A stretch of DNA of 64,000 bases, taken from contig JAOUMB010000013.1 in the NCBI GenBank assembly GCA_029881725.1, positions 1-64,000 on the forward strand. The letters are read 5' to 3'. Each line of letters opens with the position of its first letter. Within the stretch, counting starts at the first letter, position 1. The notes beneath the pieces are model-generated. The model had not been told where the DNA came from. It worked only from the letters and a program-made list of their open reading frames with translations, and made no database searches. Below are positions 42,122 through 50,646 of this stretch, piece after piece. The position numbers were made by a program, and so were the translations under genes. The stretch is from Nitrospirota bacterium. Its GTDB lineage: Bacteria > Nitrospirota > JACRHL01.

Positions 42122-42697
42122 ATGACGGCAATCGGGCAAACAACTGGACGGACCGTATCGACCCATCGCCGATGGGGAATCGGCGTGCTGCTGTTGCTGG
42201 TGGCCGTGCTGGAAGGGGGGTGCTCCGTGCTGACCCTGGCCCGGGGCCTGAGCGCCGAGCGCATGGAGATCCGGTCGCGTCAGGAGGCCATCGACCGATA
42301 CCTGACCGGCCGCCCCCTGTCGTGGCTGGAGGGGGTATGGGTGTGGCAGGACAACACCTACGAGGTGGCGATCCTGCCCAACGAAACCGGCCTGTATCCC
42401 GACTTTCAATACGTAGCGGTGGTGACCGACGCGATTCCCTTCGGCTGGCAGAAGCCGGGGCGCATCAAGATGTTTATCCAGTCCACCGCCCGGCGCGACG
42501 TCTATACCGGCCGCATCTGGATGCGCGATTCCACCGAATCCGGGGTGCGTCTGAAAATCAGGAATCGCAACGAACTGCGCCTGGATGTGGGCGAGGAGAA
42601 GGTGTCCCTGTACCGGGTGTTTCCTGCCGATACCGGCCCGCCCGATGCGGACGATCCGGGCCCTGGCCCGTCCAGCAGCGGCAGGCAGGCACCCTGA
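42122..42697 (+). CDS. Hypothetical lipoprotein-like exported protein
   Basis: WGIGVLLLLVAVLEGGCSVL lipobox-like; directly upstream of the protease remnant. Confidence 0.65.
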   Translation: MTAIGQTTGRTVSTHRRWGIGVLLLLVAVLEGGCSVLTLARGLSAERMEIRSRQEAIDRYLTGRPLSWLEGVWVWQDNTYEVAILPNETGLYPDFQYVAVVTDAIPFGWQKPGRIKMFIQSTARRDVYTGRIWMRDSTESGVRLKIRNRNELRLDVGEEKVSLYRVFPADTGPPDADDPGPGPSSSGRQAP

Positions 42698-42722
42698 GCC
42701 CAACCGGGGGACCCGCATCTAA

Positions 42723-43010
42723 GCGTTTGGCTTTCCGCTGGCGGGGAAATTGTCGGACCAACTGACGGTGACCGTCGGCATCATCAACAACACCTCCGGA
42801 TTCGAGGGCGTTCCCGGCGCGTTCCAGATACGTCCGCAGGTCCATGCGGGCAATACAGCGGTGGCCCGGTGCTGGATGAGCGGGGGCGCGTGGTGGGGGC
42901 GCGTGGTGGGGGCGGCCCCGTGCGCCACCCGCCCGGCGGGCGGTGTGCTGGCGGCGGACGAACTGGTGCGACGCACCTCCGGTGCGGTGGTGCAGGTGCG
43001 GGTGTTTTAG
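42723..43010 (+). pseudogene. Remnant of a trypsin-like (S1/HtrA-like) serine protease domain
   Basis: Frame 3: AFGFPLAGKLSDQLTVTVGIINNTSGFEGVPGAFQIRPQVHAGN; frame 2: SGGPVLDERGRVVGA; then frame 3 again: AAPCATRPAGGVLAADELVRRTSGAVVQVRVF. The catalytic G-N-S-G-G-P motif is split by a frameshift. Confidence 0.6.
42881..42914. repeat. 13-bp tandem duplication
   Basis: gggggcgcgtggt gggggcgcgtggt gggggcg. Confidence 0.85.
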
Positions 43011-43753
43011 GCGCCCGGATTCTGTATCTGACGGACCACCAGCGCCGATCCCCAGGCCAGCCCCAGGATCATCAGCGCCCCTCCCATGTTCCACGCCACC
43101 GTGGCAATCAGCCGGTCGTGGCGAAGTAGTTCCAGGGAATACAGCAGGTTGCGCCAGTCGTGGGCGTCGGGCACGTCCTCGGCCAGAAATCCGCCGATCA
43201 TCATCAGTTTCAGCGATTGGGCATCGCCGATGTAGGGGGACAGGTCGATCAGGCTGGTGCCCAGCCACCAGGTGGCGACCGCGGCACCAAACGGCTGGGG
43301 CCGGGCGTATAGAAACCCGGCCATTGCCGCCAGCGGAATCAGCAGTTGCATCAGACTGCCCCCGGCGATGCTCATAAAACGTCCGAATGGGGCAAACAGC
43401 AGGTGCCCCGCCTCGTGAAACACCAGATGGGCGTTGTGCAGAAAGTGGCTGTCCCACACCCCCCAGGGACGGTTGAGCTGGGCGAAACGCCACCCCCACC
43501 AGGCCAGCAGCACTAATAGCAGGGCGCGCCCGGCGGCCACCGGCAGACCATCTTCCGGGTCGACCCAGGTCAGGTGACGCCAGACGTGGGAACCCCAGCC
43601 GGCCCCGCCGGGGACGGGAGGCGGCGCGCTCGGTGCCGGTGCTCGACGGGCGGCGTTCGCGCGCGCAAACACCACACCGCAGCGGCCGCAGGCGCGGTCA
43701 CCGGGCACCATCCCGGCCGGGGTGGAAACTCCGCATTGGCGACAGTCGTGCAT
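43007..43753 (-). CDS. Zinc-ribbon + M50-like membrane protein
   Basis: N-terminal CRQC...CGRC ribbon; HLVFHEAGHLLFAPFG with multiple TM segments. Confidence 0.7.
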   Translation of the reverse strand: MHDCRQCGVSTPAGMVPGDRACGRCGVVFARANAARRAPAPSAPPPVPGGAGWGSHVWRHLTWVDPEDGLPVAAGRALLLVLLAWWGWRFAQLNRPWGVWDSHFLHNAHLVFHEAGHLLFAPFGRFMSIAGGSLMQLLIPLAAMAGFLYARPQPFGAAVATWWLGTSLIDLSPYIGDAQSLKLMMIGGFLAEDVPDAHDWRNLLYSLELLRHDRLIATVAWNMGGALMILGLAWGSALVVRQIQNPGA

Positions 43754-44011
43754 ACCTCCCTTTTCGGCGCGATCACGCGGAGCGGAAAGCAAACGGCGGG
43801 CATACGGGACAAAGATTTTCCCAGAATCGGCGGTTTTCACCCGTTGTAAGGTAGGGGCCGGTACGGCGCGGTGTTGTGGTAACAATTTGATTTAAATATA
43901 CAAAAACCCATTAACCCGATGCGGTCCGCGAATTGCAATATTGCCCGCTTGATAATCAGTAATGGCCCGTGTGTTTGGGGCCGTGTGTGCCCTTGTGAGG
44001 AACAATATTCT

Positions 44012-44089
44012 GTGAACGTGATGAACTTCATTTGCACCGCCGCCGTGATGCTGCTCGCGATGGCCTGGGCGGAATACTACATCGAGTAG
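44012..44089 (+). CDS. 25-aa single-TM small protein candidate
   Basis: GTG start: MNVMNFICTAAVMLLAMAWAEYYIE; GAGG about 11 nt upstream; similar to the 39797..39877 ORF. Confidence 0.45.
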   Translation: MNVMNFICTAAVMLLAMAWAEYYIE

Positions 44090-44224
44090 TCGCCACTCCC
44101 TCCGGATCTCCGGGTCCGTTTCGTTTCTTACCATTCAACATTGAACCCTGCGACTGCTTGTGCGCCCCGCTGGCGGCGGCATGCGTAACTTGCTGGAAAA
44201 GATGTCACGGGTTTAGTACCGTAC

Positions 44225-46369
44225 GTGAAAACAGAACGAGTCCCGAACGGCCAACCAAGGTGGGTTCGGGTGGCGGAAGAATTGCCCGCGCGCCGGGGGG
44301 AGCGCGGTCCTGTATGGCAGGAGGTTGCCCCGGTGCGTGTGTGGTTTCGGAATGTTCTGCCTCTTCTCCTGCGGGCATGCGCGGTCTCGCTGACAGTGGG
44401 AGTGGCGCTCCCCGGGATGGCGCTGGCCGGAATGTCGATTTCCGAACGGCACAACGGGATATCTCCGCTCGGTTGTGTGACCCTGAATAACCCGGGGCAA
44501 CTCCTGTATTGCGGCCATTCCGCGGTCGACCTTTGGCAGATTTACCTGTATCAACCGGCTACCGCCACCTCCCCCGCAGCCTCCATCCGCTTGAGTCACC
44601 AGCCGGAACTGGTGGAGCCGCAGGCCGATCTGAACGACGTGGGGCAGGTGGTGTGGGCCGCCGGCGCCACGGGAGCCAGGCACATCTTTTTTTACGACGG
44701 TGCGGGGGCGGCCCGCATCTCCGTGGATGGTGACAATCGCCACCCGCGCCTGAACAACACCGGGCAGGTGGTGTGGGAGTGGTCCCCGCCCGGCGGAACC
44801 GGTTCCGCCATCGTTCGGTATGACATCGCCACCGGCGCGTTGACGCCGGTCAGCAACCCCGGCACGGCCATGGACCTTCGTCCCGATATCAACGACTCCG
44901 GGCAAATGGTGTGGATGCGGCGGACACTCTATTCCTCATCCCTGATGCGACTGGACGCCATCGGCGGGACTCCGGCCACCGTGCCGGATTCGGGGCAGGC
45001 GGGCATTCCCCGGATCAACAATCCGGGTCACGTCGCCTGGGCGGTTGCGAGCGGCCCGGGCGGCGGCATCCATCTGCACGATGGGATGGTGGACCGGATC
45101 ATTGCGGCAACCGGTACGGACGGATTTTTATCCCCGGCATACGTTTCCCTGAACGATCAGGACGAGGTGATGTGGACCGCTCCTCATTCCGCGACTCAAA
45201 CCGGTCAATTGTTCCGTGGCGGCATCGCCGGGGTTGCCCAACTCACCACCACGTTCCAGGACAACGCCTTCCCGTCCATCAATGACGGCGGGCATTTCGC
45301 CTGGGTCCAGCAGGCCGACGACGGCTACCGCCTGCTGTCGGCCTTCGACGATCCCAACCTGACGCCGGGCAGTGAGTTGTGCAATGGCCTGGACGACGAT
45401 CTGGACGGGGAGATCGACGAATTTCAGACCGTGGACGGCTATACCGACGCCGATGGCGACGGTTGGGGGGTGTTGCCCCCCGCACGCGTGTGCCGTGATA
45501 CGCCGGGGTACACCGCCCGGTGGGGGGATTGTGACGATACCGATCCGCAGGTCTATCCGCAGGCAATGGAAGTGTGCAACGGGGTGGACGACAATTGCGA
45601 CGGCCGGGTGGACGAGGGCGTGGATTGGCCCTATTTCCGCGATGCGGACGGCGATGGCTACGGCCATTCGGCATCGACCACCCGCGCCTGCGCCACGCCC
45701 CCGCCCGGATTCAGCGCCAACCCGGACGATTGTGACGATACGGACCCCGCCATTCATCCCCTTGCGGTGGAGGTGTGCAACCTGCTGGACGACAACTGCA
45801 ACGGCCGCAACGATGAATACGTATGCAACACGACTGCGGGCAGCGACGTGCTGGCCAACGCCGGCCCGGTTGTGGACGTGCTGTTTTCCGTGGTCAGCCT
45901 GCGCGGGGAAACCGTGGCCGTGATCCGGGATGACGCGCCACCCCTGCCGGACGGGTATACCGGGGGGATCGCCCCGGTGTACTACGACATTTCCACTTCC
46001 GCCCTGTTTGCCGGGGAGGCCATTGTGTGCATGGCGCCGGAGCCGGGCCGGTTTGCGCCCGATGCCGACCTGCGCCTGCTGCACTGGGACGCGGTGGATC
46101 AGGCGTGGCGCGACCTGCCCCAGGTGGCCGGCCTGCCCACCACTCAGGTGTGCGGCGTGACTGCGTCCTTTTCCACCTTCACCCTGGCGGCGGCCATGCC
46201 TCCGCCCCCATCCCCCCCGGCACCGGGGGCCGAGCCCGGTGCCGGGGGAGGCTGCGCCGTGGCCACCGGTGTCGCCTCCCGCGGTGACGGCCTGACCGTA
46301 ATGGCCCTGCTGGCCCTGTTGTCTGCCGCCCTGCGCGGTCGTGGAAAACGGAAAATTGCTGAGGGTTAA
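44225..46369 (+). CDS. Secreted MopE-like (putative metal-binding motif) protein with N-terminal repeat region and Cys-containing C-terminal sorting signal
   Basis: Signal peptide near residue 40 (true start may be a downstream GTG); repeats LNxxGQVVW/INDSGQMVW; two DCDDTDPxxxPxAxEVCNxxDDNCdGRxDE motifs; C-terminus GAGGGCAVATGVASRGDGLTVMALLALLSAALRGRGKRK. Confidence 0.85.
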   Translation: MKTERVPNGQPRWVRVAEELPARRGERGPVWQEVAPVRVWFRNVLPLLLRACAVSLTVGVALPGMALAGMSISERHNGISPLGCVTLNNPGQLLYCGHSAVDLWQIYLYQPATATSPAASIRLSHQPELVEPQADLNDVGQVVWAAGATGARHIFFYDGAGAARISVDGDNRHPRLNNTGQVVWEWSPPGGTGSAIVRYDIATGALTPVSNPGTAMDLRPDINDSGQMVWMRRTLYSSSLMRLDAIGGTPATVPDSGQAGIPRINNPGHVAWAVASGPGGGIHLHDGMVDRIIAATGTDGFLSPAYVSLNDQDEVMWTAPHSATQTGQLFRGGIAGVAQLTTTFQDNAFPSINDGGHFAWVQQADDGYRLLSAFDDPNLTPGSELCNGLDDDLDGEIDEFQTVDGYTDADGDGWGVLPPARVCRDTPGYTARWGDCDDTDPQVYPQAMEVCNGVDDNCDGRVDEGVDWPYFRDADGDGYGHSASTTRACATPPPGFSANPDDCDDTDPAIHPLAVEVCNLLDDNCNGRNDEYVCNTTAGSDVLANAGPVVDVLFSVVSLRGETVAVIRDDAPPLPDGYTGGIAPVYYDISTSALFAGEAIVCMAPEPGRFAPDADLRLLHWDAVDQAWRDLPQVAGLPTTQVCGVTASFSTFTLAAAMPPPPSPPAPGAEPGAGGGCAVATGVASRGDGLTVMALLALLSAALRGRGKRKIAEG

Positions 46370-46820
46370 ATCACTCACAACAGATTGATCTTTTTCAAAA
46401 AAGCGGAAATGTTAGGCAGACACTAAATATTCCTTGCATCCGCTTCTCCGGGTCGTCACAATGCGCTCCACAAAATTCTTTATCAGGCGCGCATCCGGTC
46501 ATTCAACCGGTGCGATGCGGGCCGCCAACCCCGTGTGAATGCCACACGGTGATTACGCTTCTCGGGGGCCGATTCCGCGTCCCCGGCTGGTGTGTGTTTT
46601 CCCCCTTTTCACGCCTCGTGTGTGTGGTGGATCTGGGTGTGTGTCTTTCGATTTGTACCCCCCCGCCGTGCCTCGGGGTGGCCGGGTGCCCGTGGGGGTT
46701 CGGCAAGCGCGCGCGGGATGTGTTATCGTGAAAGCGTTTGCATGGCACTGCCGGTTCCGTGCCCGCATGCGGCGGGCGGCGGGTGTGACCGGGGTGCCGC
46801 ACCGGGGGAGGACCACCATC

Positions 46821-47126
46821 ATGGGCAACCGGGTATACGTAGGCAATCTGCCGTTTTCAGTACGGGACGAGTCCCTTGCGCAGTTGTTTGCCGAGGTGGG
46901 GGAAGTAACCCGCGCCAGCGTGGTGACCGATACCTCCGGCACACGTTCGCGGGGATTCGGTTTTGTGGAAATGGCCAGTGACGCGCTGGCTGCGTCCGCC
47001 GTCGAGCGCTTCAATGGCCGCGAGGTTTCCGGCCGTGCGCTGAAGGTGGACCTGGCCCGCCCGCGGCCGGAACGCTCCCGCAACGCACCGCGCCGCGAAT
47101 CCCCCCGGCAATCCCCCACCCTTTAA
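46821..47126 (+). CDS. RRM-domain RNA-binding protein
   Basis: NRVYVGNLPFSVRDESLAQLF (RNP2), RSRGFGFVEM (RNP1). Confidence 0.95.
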   Translation: MGNRVYVGNLPFSVRDESLAQLFAEVGEVTRASVVTDTSGTRSRGFGFVEMASDALAASAVERFNGREVSGRALKVDLARPRPERSRNAPRRESPRQSPTL

Positions 47127-47201
47127 TTCCCGGACCGGCCGGAACAACCCGACGTGACCGTGGAGCGGTCGCGTCGACAATCCAAAGACAAGAGCACGAA
47201 C

Positions 47202-47630
47202 ATGGAACAGACGGTAAACCAGGGCGACGTTATCGGCATTCATTACACGGGAAAGCTGACCGACGACTCGGTTTTCGACAGCAGTGAAGGGCGCGACCCG
47301 CTCGAATTCACCGCCGGCGGCGAGGAAGTGATTCCCGGCATGAGCGCCGGAGTGCTCGGCATGAAGCTGGGGGAGCAGCGCACCCTCACCATTCCGCCGG
47401 AGCAGGCCTATGGCGAGTACAACCCGGAGCTTCAGGTGAAGGTTCCGGCCAGCCAGCTGCCGGAAGGGGTGTCCCCCGGCGACGTGCTGGGCGACAACCA
47501 GCAGCCGGGCCGCATGTGGACCGTGCGCGAGATCGGCGGCGAAAACGCCACCATCGACGCCAACCACCCGCTGGCCGGTCAAACCCTGGTGTTTGACGTG
47601 GAGATTGCCTACATCGGCGCCAACGCCTGA
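47202..47630 (+). CDS. FKBP-type peptidyl-prolyl cis-trans isomerase (SlyD-like)
   Basis: GDVIGIHYTGKLTDDSVFDSSEGRDPLEFTAGGEEVIPGMSAGVLGMKLGEQRTLTIPPEQAYGEYNPEL. Confidence 0.95.
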   Translation: MEQTVNQGDVIGIHYTGKLTDDSVFDSSEGRDPLEFTAGGEEVIPGMSAGVLGMKLGEQRTLTIPPEQAYGEYNPELQVKVPASQLPEGVSPGDVLGDNQQPGRMWTVREIGGENATIDANHPLAGQTLVFDVEIAYIGANA

Positions 47631-47715
47631 CGTGGTTTTTCGCCCCGGTGCGCGCAAATAAATGCACGCGCATCGGGGCGGAATCATCGTACAATCGGGG
47701 GTCTGGAGAAAACTC

Positions 47716-48939
47716 ATGACCCGTTCCACCACCGATATCGACCGCATGCAGTGGGATTCCGCCCTATCCACCCGGACCAGTCTGGAGGAGGCGGTGGCCC
47801 AGTGCGCCAGCACCCTTTCCGCCACCGAACCGTACGACCTGCTGTTCGTGTTTGTCTCCCCGGAATACCCCGGTGTGGAGCGCCTGCCGGAACTGCTTGC
47901 CGAGGCCATTCCGCACCGCCACATGGTGGGCTGCGGCGGTGGTGGGCTGATCGGCCAGGGGCGCGAAATCGAATTCAATCAAGCCCTTTCCGTGGTGGCG
48001 GCACGCCTGCCGGGGGTGGCGGTGACCCCGTTCCGGCTGACGGCGGAAACCCTTTCCGGCATCGGCTCCTCCCCCGCCGAATGGGCGGCGGCCCTGGGTG
48101 TCCCGCGGGAGGACCACCCCGATTTTGTGGTGCTGGCCGACCCGTTTTCCTTTCCCGCCGAGGATCTGCTGGCGGGACTTGATTTTGCCTACACCGGCGC
48201 CCAGGTGATCGGCGGCATGGCCAGCGGCGCCGAGGGGCCCGGCAACAACGTGCTGTTCATCGATGGCCGCACCGAGCGCACTGGCGCGGTGGGGGTGGCG
48301 CTCAGCGGCGACATCCATATCGAAACGGTGGTCGCCCAGGGGGTGCGCCCGGTGGGCGAGGTGTTGATGGTCACCAAATCCGAAGCCCACGTGCTGCACG
48401 AACTGGACGAGGAACCGGCCCTGGCCGTGCTCGGGCGCATGTTTGCGGAACTGCCCGAAGAAGACCGGGAACTGGCCCGCTCCTCCCTGTTTCTGGGCAT
48501 TGCCCAGAGTGCCGTCAACGACCACCCGGAGCACGGGGATTACCTGATCCGCAACGTGCTGGGCATCACCAAGGACGAATCCTCCCTGGTGGTGGGTGAA
48601 AAGCTGCGCGAAGGCCAACTGGTGCGCTTTCACGTGCGCGACGGCGCCTCCAGCGCGGCGGATCTCATTCAGATGCTGTCCGCCTATCTGGAGCGCCATC
48701 AGGACGGCCCCAAAGCCTCCGGCGCCCTGCTGTTCTCCTGCCTGGGGCGCGGGCAAAGCCTTTACGGAACCCCCAATCACGATGCCGAAGCCTTCGCCAC
48801 CCTGGTGGATGGCGTCCCCATGGGCGGTTTCTTCTGCAACGGCGAGATCGGCCCCGTGGGCGACGCCACCTATCTGCACGGCTACACCTCCGCCTTCGCC
48901 ATCTTCCACCCCGCACAGGGGCTCCGCGCACAGCAATAA
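47716..48939 (+). CDS. FIST N/C-domain sensory protein
   Basis: HRHMVGCGGGGLIGQGREIEFNQALSVVAARLPGVAV; C-terminal GALLFSCLGRGQSLYGTPNHDAEAF..GGFFCNGEIGPVGDATYLHGYTSAFAIF. Confidence 0.93.
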   Translation: MTRSTTDIDRMQWDSALSTRTSLEEAVAQCASTLSATEPYDLLFVFVSPEYPGVERLPELLAEAIPHRHMVGCGGGGLIGQGREIEFNQALSVVAARLPGVAVTPFRLTAETLSGIGSSPAEWAAALGVPREDHPDFVVLADPFSFPAEDLLAGLDFAYTGAQVIGGMASGAEGPGNNVLFIDGRTERTGAVGVALSGDIHIETVVAQGVRPVGEVLMVTKSEAHVLHELDEEPALAVLGRMFAELPEEDRELARSSLFLGIAQSAVNDHPEHGDYLIRNVLGITKDESSLVVGEKLREGQLVRFHVRDGASSAADLIQMLSAYLERHQDGPKASGALLFSCLGRGQSLYGTPNHDAEAFATLVDGVPMGGFFCNGEIGPVGDATYLHGYTSAFAIFHPAQGLRAQQ

Positions 48940-49860
48940 GTGCGGATTAGCCGGGTGGGACCTTCCCGCGCCTTCCTCCCTCACCACCGGCCTTTCCTGA
49001 TGCAATGGAATACGGCATTCCATGGACTGCCATCCCGCCGCATGTGGGGGTGAGGGGAGTGATATTTCAAAGATCGGTTGGCCCCTTGCTGTTGGCCGCG
49101 ATGGCGGGGGGGCGGAATCGGCGGGAAGGCGGCACGGCGATTCCCCCGTCATGGTGGCCGACTTCCGCGCGGCCGGTGGCGTGCATCTGGCGCTGCTGGT
49201 GCTTGATGCGTTTGTGGGGATGCCCTGCTTCGTAAAAACAACACGTTATTCATCGCGAGGCCCCTGGTGCGTGGGGCGCTCCGGGGGCGCGGACGGGGAA
49301 AAATCGTGTTACTTCGCTTCGCAAACGGCAAAGCTAAACCGTGGGTCACGGTAAATCACCGGGCATAACCCACTGACAACGTGGTATTTTTGGCCGTTTG
49401 TGGGCACGGCGGATTTATTTCGCAAAAAATCGGCTGAAAACTCAGAACCATCTGTTTTTGCACGGCAAATCCCGTTTGTGGTTGCGAAATGAAACACGGT
49501 GAAAATTAACGGTTTTCGCGCGCAGAACCGGTTGATTTTGTGGAATAAAAACCGCTTTGTGGGGACGTTTAGCACCGTGGGTTTCGCATGTTCACGGTGT
49601 CCTCGGAACGGAATATCAAGGGGTTCTGAAGGCCGGTAGCACGATGCGGTGGGTTGAACCGGGAATTTCTCCGGATGATTTTCAGAACTCATTGAAATTA
49701 TGTGGAAAAAAGGCCTTTGTGGAGGGGCTGGCTTGCGAGACGGAACGTGCAGAAGGTATTGAAAACATGGTGGTTTTTGGAGTTGTGGAGGGCGCGGTTC
49801 ACGGTGGGGTGCACCGGGGAGTGCGGCCCTGGGGCCTCCGGCGGTCCCGAACGGCTGTCA

Positions 49861-49882
49861 CTCCCGCGTGGCGGGAATCCGG
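49861..49882. repeat. Dispersed palindromic intergenic repeat, copy 1 (partial)
   Basis: ctcccgcgtggcgggaatccgg. Confidence 0.5.
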
Positions 49883-49980
49883 AGTTCGGTGCCGTTTGAT
49901 CCACTCCACCGTACCCGTCGGGCCGCATCAATGAGCCAGCATCACCTTTGTTTATACGGTGATGCGCACCGTGATGGTCA

Positions 49981-50013
49981 CTGGAATCCCGCCTGCGTGG
50001 GAATGACGGGGTG
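49981..50013. repeat. Dispersed palindromic intergenic repeat, copy 2
   Basis: ctggaatcccgcctgcgtgggaatgacggggtg. Confidence 0.7.
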
Positions 50014-50495
50014 TATTGGGAGCGAGGGCGGCGGGAGTGCACACGACCCATATCCCAGCTCGAGGAGCACTTTGCGGGAGGCTAAGTTACCGGTGCGTTA
50101 ACGGTTCGTAAAAGGGATTTTTACGGATTGATTACCGATCGACCGGTTCCCATCCAAACGGGTAACCGAAGCCACTCGATGCCCCTACGGCGTGGCCCAT
50201 CGACGATAGCCAATATGGAATGCAAGGCGGCTGGTCATTTCCACCGAAAGAACTCCAATCAGCCCTCTACAGTCACATACCGCCGTGCGCGCAGCACACC
50301 CCCTTGTCCCCTTGTGGGGGATAAGGGATGGGGATTGGGGGGTCGGGAAGGACGTGGAAGAAACGTAAGAAGCGGGATGAGACCCGTGCGACGGCCCCAC
50401 GCGGTCACTCACACGAAAATCCGGGCAAACTGGCACACAGCCATTCACCGGATACCCGCCGCCGATCCAAAAGGCCGATCGACCATGCCTTGCCC

Positions 50496-50552
50496 CTGGA
50501 ATCCCGGTGCCCGCCAAACGGCCAAACCGCCTGCGCGGGAATGACGGGGTGG
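50496..50552. repeat. Dispersed palindromic intergenic repeat, copy 3 (with internal insert)
   Basis: ctggaatcccggtgcccgccaaacggccaaaccgcctgcgcgggaatgacggggtgg. Confidence 0.65.
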
Positions 50553-50582
50553 GGTGGGAAGGCCAGGGGGAGCAGGCATCGC

Positions 50583-50624
50583 CCACAAAAAAGCCCCTGG
50601 CGCTTGGGGCCAGGGGCTTTTTTG
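50583..50624 (-). terminator. Rho-independent terminator (near-symmetric)
   Basis: AAAAAAGCCCCTGGCgcttgGGGCCAGGGGCTTTTTT downstream of MCP1 (minus). Confidence 0.85.
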
Positions 50625-50646
50625 GGTTCCCTATGGAAGGCTTCGG

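Noticed and set aside
47764-49152. 462-aa minus-strand ORF opposite the FIST gene
   Set aside because: Antisense shadow ORF.
49557-49934. 125-aa plus-strand ORF in the gene-poor region
   Set aside because: No SD, no recognisable domain, runs through the palindromic repeat; likely spurious.
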